Assembly: GCF_902459565.1 (NCBI RefSeq)
Contig: NZ_CABPSN010000007.1
Location: 62,001-126,000 of the forward strand
Reading direction: 5' to 3'
Length of the DNA stretch: 64,000 nt
From: Pandoraea aquatica
Lineage (GTDB): Bacteria > Pseudomonadota > Gammaproteobacteria > Burkholderiales > Burkholderiaceae
Below are positions 36,454-46,569 of this stretch, one piece after another. The notes under the pieces are model-generated. The model made no database searches, had not been told where the DNA came from, and worked only from the letters and a program-made list of their open reading frames with translations. The translations under genes and the position numbers were made by a program. Every line of letters starts with the position of its first letter. The stretch's first letter is position 1.

Positions 36454-37752
36454 TCAGGCGGGTGGTGCCGGCAACGTGATTGTGAAGCGTGCGCCGCCGA
36501 GTGGTGAGGTATCGACGCGCACGCGGCCACCGTGGAGCAGGGCGATGCGACGCACGATGGCCAAACCCAGGCCGAAGCCACCCGTCGCGCGGTTGCGGCT
36601 GCTGTCCAGTCGATGGAACGGCTCGAAGATGCGCGCGCGCTCTGCTGCCGGGACACCCTCGCCGTCGTCGTCCACGTAAATCATCACCTCGCCGTTCTCG
36701 CACGCCCGTGCGCCGCAGACGATGCGTCGTGACGTATGCCGCATCGCATTGTTGAGCAGGTTCTGTACTGCCCGCGCCATCAGCTTCGGTTCTACTTCCA
36801 CACGATCCGCGCCCGGCTCGGCCGCGATGTCCAGCGCAATCGAGCGCGTCGCCAGCACCTCCGTGCAATTCGCTGCCAGGCTGTCGAACATCAGGCGTAA
36901 CGACACCGTCTGACGCATCGGTGGTGCAGTGATCTGGTCGAGTCGCGCGAGCGAAAGCAACTCCGTTACCAGTTCATCCAGCTCGCGTATGTCGCCCTTG
37001 AGCGCGTTGATCCGGTCGTCGGCGTCCGGTTCCTGACGCCGTTGCTGCAAGATCTCCAGCCCGAAATCCAGCCGTGCAATCGGCGTGCGCAATTCGTGCG
37101 ACACGGCATTGATCATGTCCTTCTGCGCTTTGATGGACCGCTCGATACGGTCGGCCATGGTGTTGAACACGCGCACCAGCGCGGTGAGGTTCGAAAAGCG
37201 CGACACCTTGGCACGTGAGCTGAAATCGCCTTCGCCGAAGCGAATCGCGGCACGGTTGAGCGATTTCAGATCGGTCCAGTACCAACGCACCCAGGTCAAC
37301 ACGGAGATCAGCATGAGGATGGCCACCACTGCATAGGCAAGGTAATTGATCTGTTTCATGCTCAGATCGGTACCGCTTTCCGACGTCAGAACCCATTGCG
37401 AATTGCGCAGGCGCATGGCGTAGTGCTCGCCGTCGGTGCCGTTCACGATCGGCAGCCCCGCCTCGAGATCGTGGCGAAGGTACTCGCGTTCTACCGGGAA
37501 GTCCTTGAGCGGTTGGAGCGTCAGGGTGTCCTGCGTTTTCGCGGCAAATTCGCTGACGAACTGCGGCCACTCGGATTCCGGGATATCACCGAGTTTTTCG
37601 TTGATCAGCCACGCATAACCGCCCAGTTGCTTTTGCGCGGAGCTGTTCATGGTGTCCAGAAACAGATGGCCGAACGTGTAGGTGATGATCAGAATCGAAG
37701 CAACGATAGAAATGCCCACCAGCGCGTACAGCTTCAATAGGACGCGAAACAT
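36454..37752 (-). CDS. rstB: Sensor histidine kinase, RstB-like
   Basis: 432-aa membrane kinase. One N-terminal helix (VGISIVASILIITYTFGHLFL), a periplasmic domain of ~110 residues, a second helix (YLAYAVVAILMLISVLTWV), HAMP, H-box SHELRTPIARL, N-box LLNNAMRH, G boxes DDGEGVP and GGFGLGLAIV. Periplasmic domain length and layout resemble RstB. The gene is 25 bp downstream of the response regulator. Confidence 0.87.
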   Translation of the reverse strand: MFRVLLKLYALVGISIVASILIITYTFGHLFLDTMNSSAQKQLGGYAWLINEKLGDIPESEWPQFVSEFAAKTQDTLTLQPLKDFPVEREYLRHDLEAGLPIVNGTDGEHYAMRLRNSQWVLTSESGTDLSMKQINYLAYAVVAILMLISVLTWVRWYWTDLKSLNRAAIRFGEGDFSSRAKVSRFSNLTALVRVFNTMADRIERSIKAQKDMINAVSHELRTPIARLDFGLEILQQRRQEPDADDRINALKGDIRELDELVTELLSLARLDQITAPPMRQTVSLRLMFDSLAANCTEVLATRSIALDIAAEPGADRVEVEPKLMARAVQNLLNNAMRHTSRRIVCGARACENGEVMIYVDDDGEGVPAAERARIFEPFHRLDSSRNRATGGFGLGLAIVRRIALLHGGRVRVDTSPLGGARFTITLPAPPA

Positions 37753-37777
37753 GCCCTAACTCTCCCTTTATTTCCCT

Positions 37778-38482
37778 TCAACTTTCCCAGGCCGAGGGGC
37801 TGAACAGATAGCCCCGGCCCCAAACGGTTTTGATGCGCTGCGGTTCACCGTCCGTATCTTCAAAGCGTTTGCGCAACCGGTAGATGCCGACATCCACCGT
37901 GCGATCGATGCCGTCGAATTCGATGCCGCGCAACTGCTGAAGAATCTCGTCGCGCGTGACGACTCGCCCGGCACCTCGCGCCAATATCAGGAGCAGGCTG
38001 AACTCGTTGGACTTCAGCTCGACCGATGCGCCGCGCCAGAACACCATGCGATCGCGCGGCACGATCCGCAACTGGCCGAATGCGAGCCCATCGTCGCTCT
38101 CGAGTTCAAGCTCGGTGCTCGGCACCACACGCCGCAACAGCGCCCGAAGTCGCGCCAGCAGCAAACGCGGCTCGACCGGCTTGACGACATAGTCGTCCGC
38201 CCCGACTTCCAGCCCCGCTACCTGATCGTAGGTATCTTCGCGCGCGGTGAGAATCAGAATCGGCGTGGCGCTCACGGCGCGTAACTGGCGGCAGATCTCC
38301 ATGCCGTCCATCCCCGGCAGCATCAGATCGAGGATCACGATGTCCGGCGAAAACGCGCGAAACCGCTCCAGCGCGCGCGAGCCGTCGCCCACGACCATCA
38401 CTTCGAAGCGGTAAGCGTGCAGATATTCGGTAACGAGTGCGGCAAGGCGTGCATCGTCTTCGACCAGCAAGACTCGATACAT
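37778..38482 (-). CDS. rstA: OmpR-family response regulator, RstA-like
   Basis: 234 aa. Receiver domain 1-120 (acidic VEDD, phospho-acceptor Asp in IVILDLMLPGMDG, Lys in DDYVVKPVEPR) and C-terminal winged helix (ARGAGRVVTRDEILQQLRGIEFDGIDRTVDVGIYRLRKRFED). ATG at 38482; MYRVLLVEDD matches the family N-terminus, so the upstream in-frame codon is discarded. Operon with rstB; divergent from the mipA-like outer-membrane gene, a plausible target. Confidence 0.9.
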   Translation of the reverse strand: MYRVLLVEDDARLAALVTEYLHAYRFEVMVVGDGSRALERFRAFSPDIVILDLMLPGMDGMEICRQLRAVSATPILILTAREDTYDQVAGLEVGADDYVVKPVEPRLLLARLRALLRRVVPSTELELESDDGLAFGQLRIVPRDRMVFWRGASVELKSNEFSLLLILARGAGRVVTRDEILQQLRGIEFDGIDRTVDVGIYRLRKRFEDTDGEPQRIKTVWGRGYLFSPSAWES

Positions 38483-38788
38483 GGTCGTTATTCCTGTCAA
38501 TTTTTCTGTGCCGCCCGGTTTTCCACGTCCGGCGTTAATCGCCAGATGTCCGGCAGCACTCCCGTGAGGCGCATTTTACTGCCCCGCAAGCCCGCCAGGC
38601 GGGCGTTTCAAACCTGCGAACAATTGAAAACATTTGTTCACAACTCTCCTAAATCGGATAACAGCCACGCGAAGGCTTCTTGCCTACCATGCGTTCAACT
38701 CGCGATCCATCCGCAGGTCGCAATGCCAGGTCTTACCCAAGACCGGATTTCCTCACCACCGAAACTCATCGAATTTTGTAGGAGTGCC
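38483..38788. other. rstA-mipA intergenic region
   Basis: 306 bp between divergent genes, so it should hold both promoters. A GCCCGCC-A-GGCGGGC palindrome lies at 38590-38604. I could not define promoter boxes. Confidence 0.4.
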
Positions 38789-39694
38789 ATGAAAAGCCGT
38801 CTCGCCAGCCCCCTCCGTCGCCTTCGCGCCCATCGAAGCCATCGCGGCAATCGCCATTTGCACCACCTTGCGGTGGCCGGGGCAGCGGGCGTGCTTTTCG
38901 CGGGCGTCGCCTCGCCCACGTTCGCTGTCGAACCGGCGCGATACAGCGGCATCCAGCCGGACCCGAGTTTGCCCACGAACGCAGCGGAAAGCGGCTACGA
39001 GTTCACCCTCGGCGGCGGCGTCGGTGTCTCGCCGCGCTACATGGGCAGCGACGAGTACCGTGCGACGCCCGCACTGAACCTCGCGCTGCAAACGCCCATT
39101 GGCGTGTTCATTGGCCTGAGCGGCATCGGTTATCGCCTGTCGCTGCCGGCAGGCTTCTTTGTGTCTGCCTCACTGTCGTATGACGGTGGTCGTAAGGACG
39201 ACCCCAAAGGGCTCGACTCCGGCTCGAAGAAGCTGCGTGGCATGGGCAACATCAAGGGGTCGGTTTTCACCACGCTGCAAGCCGGCTACGCGATCGGCGA
39301 TCTGGCCGTCGTGAGTGTCGCGACCGACATTCCGCTGACCAACCGCGACCGCGGCAACATCTATCGCTTCGCGGTCGATAGCGTGCTCTACAAGTCGGCG
39401 GCGGATTCCGTCGGCATTGGCGCGACCGCGCACTTCGCCAGCGGCAAGTACGCGCAAACCTATTTTGGTGTGACAGCCAACCAGAGTCTTAACTCGGGCT
39501 TCGGTCAGTACGCCCCCGGCGGCGGCCTCTACGGCGTGAGCCTGACGGCGAACTGGACGCACAAATTTACCAAGCACTGGAGCACGACGGTCGCGGGTGG
39601 CGTGATGCGCTACACCGGCAACGCGGCCAAGAGCCCCATCGTCTTCAACAAGACCAACTATCAGGCCGCCGCAACGCTCGATTACACGTTCTGA
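38789..39694 (+). CDS. MipA/OmpV family outer-membrane protein
   Basis: 301 aa. Long basic N-region and hydrophobic stretch (LAVAGAAGVLFAGVASPTFAVE) act as signal peptide; mature part starts near EPARYSG. MipA/OmpV signatures FTLGGGVGVSPRYMGSDEYRATPALNL and a terminal LDYTF strand. ATG at 38789 after TAGGAG. These proteins link to peptidoglycan assembly or osmotic and envelope response. Divergent from rstA and 53 bp upstream of a reductase gene. Confidence 0.88.
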   Translation: MKSRLASPLRRLRAHRSHRGNRHLHHLAVAGAAGVLFAGVASPTFAVEPARYSGIQPDPSLPTNAAESGYEFTLGGGVGVSPRYMGSDEYRATPALNLALQTPIGVFIGLSGIGYRLSLPAGFFVSASLSYDGGRKDDPKGLDSGSKKLRGMGNIKGSVFTTLQAGYAIGDLAVVSVATDIPLTNRDRGNIYRFAVDSVLYKSAADSVGIGATAHFASGKYAQTYFGVTANQSLNSGFGQYAPGGGLYGVSLTANWTHKFTKHWSTTVAGGVMRYTGNAAKSPIVFNKTNYQAAATLDYTF

Positions 39695-39747
39695 TCACGT
39701 TCTGATCGGGCGATCTGCGACGCATATCGTTCTGTGAGGCCATCGCC

Positions 39748-40854
39748 ATGCGAATTCTCGTCACCGGCAGTACCGGTTTTGTGGGCGGCGCAGTCGTCGC
39801 CCAACTTCTGAAGGACGGCTTCGGTCCGTCGCTATTGCTGCTCGTGCGCGCGCGTACCAGCAGCGACGGTCTTGCCCGTGTGCGCGCCGCAATGGACCGT
39901 TTTCGCGTGGCACCCGTGCATCGGTTGACACTCACCGAAGCGAACATCGTTTGCGGCGATCTGGCGCAACCGGTGACGTTCGACGACGACCCGCGCATGC
40001 GCAGCGTCACCCACGTGATTCACGCCGGGGCGATTGCGAGCTTCTCGGCGCATCCGCAACTCGATACCGTCAACGTGACCGGGACGTTGGCACTGGCACG
40101 CGCGGTTGCGGCGTCGCCGGTGCTGGAGCGGTTTGTGCACGTCGGCACCGCAATGGCGTGTGGCGATGCCTTGTCCGGTGTGGTGAGGGAATCGCACGAG
40201 CTGGCGCTTGCCGATCATCAGGTGGTGGCCTATACGGCGTCGAAGGCGGAGGCCGAACGGCGTTTGCGCAGCGAGTGGCCGGGCCTGCCGTTGGTGATCG
40301 CGCGACCGTCCATCGTGGTGGGGCATACGCGCCTCGGGTGCGAGCCGTCGGGCAGCATCTTCTGGATGTTCCGGATGGTGCAGTTGCTGGGCGCGTTCAC
40401 GTGTGGGCTCGACGACCGTCTCGACGTTGTGCCGGTCGATTACTGCGCGGATGCCCTGATCGATCTCGCTTTTCTGCCCCGACTGCGTCACGACCTGTAT
40501 CACGTGTCGGCGGGCGAGGGCAGCGCGCGCACGATTCGCGAGATCGAGGCGGCGCTGGCCAGAGCGCGTGGTGTGGCACCCCTTGGCGAGCGCTTCCGTC
40601 ACATCGGCGAAGCGGAGATCGACCGACTGACACCTGCGCTGGCGCGTCAGTTGGGACACGGCAATAGTCGCCTGATGGCGAAGGCGTTGCGCCGCTATGG
40701 CGCGTTCGCAGCGCTGGACTACGTGTTCGACAACCGTCGTCTGCTCGGCGAGGGGACGCCCCCGCCGCCCGCCGTGACCGATTATCTGGATGTTTGCGTG
40801 CGGTCTTCGGAAGCGACGTCGGTCGCCGAGCAAATGGCGTGGGATTTTAAATAG
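39748..40854 (+). CDS. Extended SDR, thioester-reductase-like
   Basis: 368-aa NAD(P)-binding protein: GxxGxxG motif TGSTGFVGG at 6-14, catalytic YTASK (Tyr/Lys of the SDR site), HAGAIASFSAHP and RPSIVVGHTRLG. Closest in layout to the male-sterility/terminal-reductase branch (NAD_binding_4), which reduces acyl thioesters or epimerises sugars. 53 bp downstream of mipA, probably one transcript. Substrate unknown. Confidence 0.78.
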   Translation: MRILVTGSTGFVGGAVVAQLLKDGFGPSLLLLVRARTSSDGLARVRAAMDRFRVAPVHRLTLTEANIVCGDLAQPVTFDDDPRMRSVTHVIHAGAIASFSAHPQLDTVNVTGTLALARAVAASPVLERFVHVGTAMACGDALSGVVRESHELALADHQVVAYTASKAEAERRLRSEWPGLPLVIARPSIVVGHTRLGCEPSGSIFWMFRMVQLLGAFTCGLDDRLDVVPVDYCADALIDLAFLPRLRHDLYHVSAGEGSARTIREIEAALARARGVAPLGERFRHIGEAEIDRLTPALARQLGHGNSRLMAKALRRYGAFAALDYVFDNRRLLGEGTPPPPAVTDYLDVCVRSSEATSVAEQMAWDFK

Positions 40855-40942
40855 GGCCTTAGGAGATCGGCCTGACGCGCCGATCCGGTTCTTCGCGATG
40901 CGACGAGTGCCGTGCTGCGTACGATGGGGTCGTTGTCACGTG

Positions 40943-41851
40943 TCACCGCATCGGGGCCGGATCGGTGGCGTCCCCTGCAAAACACTGGGCGAGAAAGCGC
41001 TCGGTGGGACGCGATAACGCGTCCGCATGCGGCACGAGGGCGGTCAGCAGACGCTTGAGGCCATGCGGCGGATCGATGCGCACCGTCGCAAGCGCAGCGT
41101 CTTCGTGACGCATCGACATGGCCGACACAAAGCCCACCCCCATGCCCGCACGCACGGCTTCCTTGATACTTTCCACCCCCGCGAGTTCGAGCGCCACGCG
41201 CGGCTCCAGCCCCGATACCGAGAAGGCACGCGCCACCAGCGCGCGCACACCCGAGCCGGGTTCGCGCATGATCAGCGGATAGCCGGCGATGCTCTGCAAC
41301 GACGCGCCTGCCGGGTGCTGTGCGAGCGGGTGGTCGGCGCGCGCAATCGCCACGATCTCGTCGTCGCGCCACGGCCGCACCGCAATCTCCGGCGACAACC
41401 CCGGCGGCACCGCACCCTCGATAAAGGCGACGTCGAGCCGGTCGAGCTGCGCTACGATCTCACTGGTGTTGCCGTCGACGATATGCAGCGCCACCGCCGG
41501 GTAGCGCTGATGGAATTCCGCGATGACGTATGGCAACAGGTAGCTCGCCGGTGTCGTACTCGCGCCAATGCGCAGCGCGCCCGTCTCCAGACCTCGCAAG
41601 CTGTCGCGCAGCGCCATCGCCTGCCGGTAGTCCTGACGCAGCTTGTTCGCGTAGACAGCCACCTGCTCGCCCACGGCGGTCAGGCGGATACCGCGTCCGT
41701 CGCGCCGGTACAGCGGCTCGCCGAACGACTCCTGCAACAGCCGCAATTGCCCGGAAACGGCAGGCTGCGACAGGTGCAACGCCTGCGCCGCATGGCTGAT
41801 GTTGCCCAGTTCGGCCACCGTCGCGAAGGTCAGCAATTGGTCGGGCGTCAT
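40943..41851 (-). CDS. LysR family regulator
   Basis: 302 aa. Winged helix MTPDQLLTFATVAELGNISHAAQALHLSQPAVSGQLRLLQESFGEPLYRR, then a CysB/CbbR-like effector domain (GALRIGASTTPASYLLP, IVDGNTSEIVAQLDRLDVAFIEG). Its gene stops 88 bp from the convergent SDR gene. It reads away from the kinase gene behind it, on the same strand; no target evident. Confidence 0.92.
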   Translation of the reverse strand: MTPDQLLTFATVAELGNISHAAQALHLSQPAVSGQLRLLQESFGEPLYRRDGRGIRLTAVGEQVAVYANKLRQDYRQAMALRDSLRGLETGALRIGASTTPASYLLPYVIAEFHQRYPAVALHIVDGNTSEIVAQLDRLDVAFIEGAVPPGLSPEIAVRPWRDDEIVAIARADHPLAQHPAGASLQSIAGYPLIMREPGSGVRALVARAFSVSGLEPRVALELAGVESIKEAVRAGMGVGFVSAMSMRHEDAALATVRIDPPHGLKRLLTALVPHADALSRPTERFLAQCFAGDATDPAPMR

Positions 41852-41946
41852 AGTGTCGAATGTATCGGCTAGGGTGATGATTGACTCTCATCATAGCCAG
41901 TATTCGGATGATTGACTTGATGCGTGGGTCCGAATCGAGCCGGTGG

Positions 41947-42864
41947 TCAGATCCGGGCTAGTGCTTCAACGTCATCCCAGCCGGGCGCGTGAGCGCCGGT
42001 GCGGGTACAGGCCAGCGCAGCGGCGGCCGCAGCGCGGCGCAAATGGACGGCGAGCGGCGCGTCAGGCGTCCGGGACAGGCTCGCCAGCCAGCCGCCGATA
42101 GCTGCATCGCCTGCGCCAACGGTGTCGGCCACTTCGACGTCGAACGCCGGTTGAACGATGGCACTACCGTCCGGCAGCAGCAAGCGCATGCCGCGCTCAC
42201 CGTCCGTCAACAGAATTTGCGCTTGCGGGGCGAGGCGGCGGACGTCGGCGAGGGCGTCGTCGTCGGTATGCGTCGGGTAGAGGCCGCGCAAATCTTCCAC
42301 CGAGAGCTTGATCCACGTTGAGCGCCTCGCCATGCGACTGAACGTGGCGAAGTACGCCGGTCCCATCAGATTGCGCAGGTTCGGATCGAAGCTGATCGCG
42401 ACGCCGGCGTCGTGCAACGTCTGCGCGATGGTGAGCAGCGTGCTCGCCAGCGGCTCCCGAACAAGACTGATGCAGCCGAAATGCGCAACGCGCGCGGCGT
42501 CCTGCCAGCCGACGGGCAAGGCCGCCGGGTCGAATGCCAGATCGGCTGCGCCGTCGCCGAGAAAGAAATACGCGGGGGGATCGTGTCGGTGGACGACGGC
42601 GACGAGCGGTGGCGCATCCACGGCTTGCCAGTAGCGCTCGTCCAGCCCGGCTTCGCGCGAGAGTGCGAGCAGTTCGGTGCCGAACGGGGCGTGTGTGCTG
42701 ATGGCACCGCCGTAGCCCGTCGCCACGCCCATGGCGGCCGTCACGCGGGCGACGTTCCAGCAGGCGCCGCCCGCACGACTCACCCATTGGCGGCCGTCGC
42801 TCTCCGGTTGACGGATCAGGTCCGTGAGGGCTTCGCCAAAGACCAGCAGGGCAGGGAGGGACAT
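41947..42864 (-). CDS. PfkB-family carbohydrate kinase, fructokinase-like
   Basis: 305-aa ribokinase-fold sugar kinase: N-terminal FGEALTDLIRQ, GGACWNVARVTAAMG, ISFDPNLRNLMG and the anion-hole/catalytic DTVGAGDAAIGGW near residue 250. Fits fructokinase/2-keto-3-deoxygluconate kinase type enzymes. 71 bp downstream of the TauE/SafE gene on the same strand. Confidence 0.88.
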   Translation of the reverse strand: MSLPALLVFGEALTDLIRQPESDGRQWVSRAGGACWNVARVTAAMGVATGYGGAISTHAPFGTELLALSREAGLDERYWQAVDAPPLVAVVHRHDPPAYFFLGDGAADLAFDPAALPVGWQDAARVAHFGCISLVREPLASTLLTIAQTLHDAGVAISFDPNLRNLMGPAYFATFSRMARRSTWIKLSVEDLRGLYPTHTDDDALADVRRLAPQAQILLTDGERGMRLLLPDGSAIVQPAFDVEVADTVGAGDAAIGGWLASLSRTPDAPLAVHLRRAAAAAALACTRTGAHAPGWDDVEALARI

Positions 42865-42935
42865 GAGCGGACCGCCGCGTAAGAATGGCCGTCAGCATAC
42901 CCGCATAGCCACATACCCGCTTGTTGGCGCGATGT

Positions 42936-43736
42936 TTACCGGCTGCGTATCAGCAATGCGATGCCTGCGGCTAGCACCACGAGATTCACCGCGCGCACGA
43001 ACTGCTGGCGCGAGAGCCGCAGCGTGATGTGTTTGCCGAGCCACATGCCGACGACCATGGCGGGGACAAGCGAGACGGCCGTCACCAGCATCGACACGTT
43101 GGCGTAGACGCCCGCCAGCAGGAACAGTACGGCGCGCGAGAGTGTGCTGAAGCCGATGAGTGTCGCCTGCGTTACCCGCATTGCCTCCACGCGCTCCAGG
43201 CGACTCGTCAGATAGATGGCGAAGACGAAGCCCCCGCTGCCGAACATCGCCCCGAACATCCCACCCACCGCGCCGAACGGAATCGCCCATGCCTGCGACA
43301 GACGCGATTTCGCACGCGGCCCGATCAGCGAAAACACCGCATAAGCGCAGACGAACCACGCGAGCGCCCTGAGCAGCAGTTCCGGTTGCAGCCGCAATAG
43401 CAGCGCGCCGCCTGCGAGGCTGCCGATCACGATCGCGGGCAGCAGACGTCGCAACTCACTCATATCGGCGGCGCGGGCATTGCGCAGAACGTTGCCTGAC
43501 GCCGCGCTGAAGTCGAGCAGTGCGAGCATCGGCACGATCTGAGCGACAGGCATCGCGTAAGCCAGGATAGGACTGGCGACGAGCGCCGTGCCGAAGCCCG
43601 CGACGCCGAAAATCACATAGGCGACGACGAGCGCTGCGCTCATCAGCAGCCAGTGGCCAGGTGTCGGAAGGGCCGCAGTGAGTGAGCCGAACGAGTCAAG
43701 TGAGTCGAGTGGTGAGTTGGCTAGCGTGGCGAGCAT
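42936..43736 (-). CDS. TauE/SafE family sulfite/anion exporter
   Basis: 266-aa membrane protein with 8 hydrophobic segments and two related halves (YVIFGVAGFGTALVASPILAYAMP; GAVGGMFGAMFGSGGFVFAIYLTSRL), the TauE/SafE pattern. ATG at 43736; a GTG at 43802 would add 22 polar residues and crowd the divergent LysR promoter. Family members export sulfite or sulfoacetate, but no sulfonate gene is adjacent here (sauSTU is 11 kb away). Confidence 0.85.
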   Translation of the reverse strand: MLATLANSPLDSLDSFGSLTAALPTPGHWLLMSAALVVAYVIFGVAGFGTALVASPILAYAMPVAQIVPMLALLDFSAASGNVLRNARAADMSELRRLLPAIVIGSLAGGALLLRLQPELLLRALAWFVCAYAVFSLIGPRAKSRLSQAWAIPFGAVGGMFGAMFGSGGFVFAIYLTSRLERVEAMRVTQATLIGFSTLSRAVLFLLAGVYANVSMLVTAVSLVPAMVVGMWLGKHITLRLSRQQFVRAVNLVVLAAGIALLIRSR

Positions 43737-43887
43737 GGTGGCGGCGTCGGGATGCGATGCAAATTCGATGCGGAGCGCGCTGGCGCAGGGGCCTGAGAGC
43801 ACGCGGGTTTTCCGTCAGCATAGGGCCGTGTGTGGGCGTCGCGCCAATATAGAATGTGGCGATGTTCGATCTCGAAACGGCATAGTC

Positions 43888-44784
43888 ATGGTGTCGCTGC
43901 GGCAGTTGCGTTATTTCCTGGAAGTGGTCGACGCGGGCGGGTTCAGCGCGGCGGCCGAGCGCCTGTTCGTGGCGCAGTCGGCGTTGAGCCGCCAGATCTC
44001 CGAGCTTGAAAAGGAGTTGCAGGCGGTGTTGCTCGAACGCTCGTCGAAAGGCGTGACGCTCACGCCCGCCGGACGGACGTTCGTCACCGAAGCGCGACGC
44101 GTGCTGACCGAACTCGAAGGCTCCGTCGCACTCACCCGCAGTGTGGCGCGCGGCGAGCAAGGCACCGTGCGGCTCGCGCATTCCAGTTCGGTGCCGTTTG
44201 CCGGGGGGCTACCGGTGGCGCTGCGCGCGCACCTTCGGGCGAACCCCGGCGTGAGCGTCGACGTCTCGACACTGTCTTCCGAACAACAACAGGACGAAGT
44301 CGAAGCCGGGCGCATCGATCTGGGGTTGGTGCGATTGCCCGTGCTGCGCCCTGCGCCGTCGCTCGTTTGCGAGACGATTGCCCGCGAGCGCTTGCTTCTG
44401 CTGGTGGCCAGCGATCATGCACTGGCAGACGTGGCGTCAGTGAGCGTGGCGGCGCTGGCGGGCGAGCCGTTCGTGTCGCTGCCGCATCGAGAGCGCGGTG
44501 GGCTGAGCTACCGGGTCGCGCAACTGTGTCAGCAACACGGCTTCTTTCCGACGGCGGCGGCGGCCACGTCGCGCAAGGCGACCCTCGTCAATCTGGTCGC
44601 CGCAGGCTTTGGCGTGGCGATTGTGCCGCAGAGCCTGGCGGCGCTCGCCGGGCCGGACGTGCGCCGGGTTGCGCTCGACGACGCGAATGCCGACAGCGAA
44701 GTCGCGTTGCTGCGCCGCCGCGACGCGGGCGGGCTGGTCGTAGCGCTGGCCGATGCGTTGGCGGGTGCCTTGAGAGCGGCTTGA
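43888..44784 (+). CDS. LysR family regulator
   Basis: 298 aa, NAC/CynR-like: SLRQLRYFLEVVDAGGFSAAAERLFVAQSALSRQISELEKELQAVLLERSSKG winged helix and an effector domain with HSSSVPFAGGLPVALRAHL. ATG at 43888, divergent from the TauE/SafE-kinase pair with 151 bp between them, which are its likely targets. Confidence 0.92.
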   Translation: MVSLRQLRYFLEVVDAGGFSAAAERLFVAQSALSRQISELEKELQAVLLERSSKGVTLTPAGRTFVTEARRVLTELEGSVALTRSVARGEQGTVRLAHSSSVPFAGGLPVALRAHLRANPGVSVDVSTLSSEQQQDEVEAGRIDLGLVRLPVLRPAPSLVCETIARERLLLLVASDHALADVASVSVAALAGEPFVSLPHRERGGLSYRVAQLCQQHGFFPTAAAATSRKATLVNLVAAGFGVAIVPQSLAALAGPDVRRVALDDANADSEVALLRRRDAGGLVVALADALAGALRAA

Positions 44785-45057
44785 AGCTGGCTTAGCGTCA
44801 GGCAGTAAGTCCCGCGTAAGCCCTGCGTGAGAGGGTGCCCATACAAACGTCGAAAAATAGAGAAAACGGGGACGAATCACGCGAAGAAACCCTCAAGTCC
44901 ACCGTTTTTTCTCCCGTTATACTTTTCGACACCGGGTAAAAAAAGATACCCATACGTGTGGCGCAGACGTCGATCCGGCGTTTTACGTTTTTCGCAGTTC
45001 CGGCGACCGTCTCGCCCTCGTCATAACAAGCAGATCAGAGATGCGAGGAGACTGACG

Positions 45058-46470
45058 ATGGGGCTATTCACACGCTCAAGGGGAGCGGGGCAGACCGTCA
45101 ACATCATGAACGAGGTGGCGGACAATGCCGGCACCCTCGGTGTGGAGTTGTGCGATATCGCGGGCAACGTCGACGAAATCGCCGTTCGCATCAAGCGTCA
45201 GGCTGAAGTGTTTCAGGAGCTTCGCCGCGCCGCGACCGATACCAGCGAAGGGAATCAGCGTATTGCCGGGGCTGCGCGCGAGGCCCGTGACGTGGCCGAT
45301 CGCGCCAGTGCGGAAATCTCGGCATCGCGCAGCACGGCCGATGCGTCGCTCGCGTCGATTCATGGCCTTGTCGAAGGCGTTTCCGGGATGGCGGACGAAA
45401 TCTCCGGCTTGCGCGAAGCGCTCGATCACGTCGGCAAGGTCGCCGAAGGCATCTCTGTCATCGCGCGCCAGACCAATCTGCTCGCTCTGAATGCGGCCAT
45501 CGAAGCCGCACGGGCCGGCGCGGCGGGGCGCAGCTTCGCGGTCGTGGCGACCGAGGTCAAACTGCTCGCGAGCAAGACGGCGGAAGCCACGCAGCAGATC
45601 GAACACACGCTGGCGGCGCTCAGCGAGCGCACCGAGCGTCTCATGCGGGAGAGCAACGCTAACGTCGCACGCGCTAACGACGCCCGTGAAGGCACCCGTG
45701 CCATCGCGAGCGTGATCGAGACGGCGGGCACTGCGCTCGATACGTTCGACCGTCAGGCCGGACAGATCGCACAGGCCAGCGAAGCCATCGAAAACGAATG
45801 CAACACGCTGGCCGCTCACGTCGACGAAATGGCCGACGGCGTGACGCATTCCGCCGATCACGTCGAGAGTGCGCGCGAGCGCATCAACGGACTGCTGTCG
45901 GTGTCGGAGCATCTGATCGGGTTGATTGCGGAAGCGGATGTCGAGACGGAAGACACGCCCTTCATTCGGGCGGTGCGTCGTGCGGCCAAGCAGGTCGGGG
46001 AGAGCTTCGAGGCGGCGCTCGCGAAGGGCAAGATCAGCGAGCAGGAATTGTTCGACCGTCGCTACGAACCGATTCCGGGCTCGAACCCGCAGCAGCTGAT
46101 GGCGCGTTTCACGCGCTTCACCGATGAGACGCTGCCTGCGATTCAGGAACCGTTGCTCGGCATGAACGAGCGCATCACGTTCTGTGCGGCGGTCGACGAA
46201 AACGGTTATCTGCCGACGCACAACCGCAAGTTCTCACAAGCGCCGACGAACGATCCCGTGTGGAACGCCGCGCACTGTCGCAATCGGCGTCTGTTCAACG
46301 ACCGCACGGGGGCGGCGGCCGGACGCAACACCAAGCCGCTGCTGCTGCAAACGTATCGCCGCGATATGGGGGGCGGGGAGTTCGTGGTGATGAAGGATGC
46401 GTCCGCGCCGATCTATGTGAACGGGCGTCACTGGGGCGGCTTTCGCATCGCGTACCGGGTGGCGCGCTGA
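45058..46470 (+). CDS. Soluble methyl-accepting chemotaxis protein
   Basis: 470 aa with no membrane helix or signal peptide, so cytoplasmic. Residues about 20-300 are the coiled-coil signalling domain with the conserved hairpin tip [29 protein letters not shown]-terminal domain (about 320-470) follows, with [21 protein letters not shown] and [17 protein letters not shown], a Cache-like ligand-binding pattern. The order signalling-then-sensor is reversed relative to membrane chemoreceptors. GAGGAG before ATG 45058; a long hairpin terminates it. Confidence 0.9.
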   Translation: MGLFTRSRGAGQTVNIMNEVADNAGTLGVELCDIAGNVDEIAVRIKRQAEVFQELRRAATDTSEGNQRIAGAAREARDVADRASAEISASRSTADASLASIHGLVEGVSGMADEISGLREALDHVGKVAEGISVIARQTNLLALNAAIEAARAGAAGRSFAVVATEVKLLASKTAEATQQIEHTLAALSERTERLMRESNANVARANDAREGTRAIASVIETAGTALDTFDRQAGQIAQASEAIENECNTLAAHVDEMADGVTHSADHVESARERINGLLSVSEHLIGLIAEADVETEDTPFIRAVRRAAKQVGESFEAALAKGKISEQELFDRRYEPIPGSNPQQLMARFTRFTDETLPAIQEPLLGMNERITFCAAVDENGYLPTHNRKFSQAPTNDPVWNAAHCRNRRLFNDRTGAAAGRNTKPLLLQTYRRDMGGGEFVVMKDASAPIYVNGRHWGGFRIAYRVAR

Positions 46471-46500
46471 GCGTCGCCGAAGACTTTCCGCTGTCATAAA

Positions 46501-46540
46501 CAAAACGCGCCGCCGACCTCGCAGTCGGCGGCGCGTTTTG
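46501..46540. terminator. Strong bidirectional terminator
   Basis: 17-bp perfect stem CAAAACGCGCCGCCGAC with a 6-nt loop, T-rich on both sides, between the chemoreceptor gene and the convergent exported-protein gene. Confidence 0.9.
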
Positions 46541-46569
46541 TTTCAGCGACCGATCGGGGCGGCCGTCGA

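Noticed and set aside
42936-43736. TauE/SafE protein as sulfite exporter of the sau pathway
   Set aside because: It is 11 kb from sauSTU, next to a sugar kinase and a LysR gene; nothing in the sequence links them.
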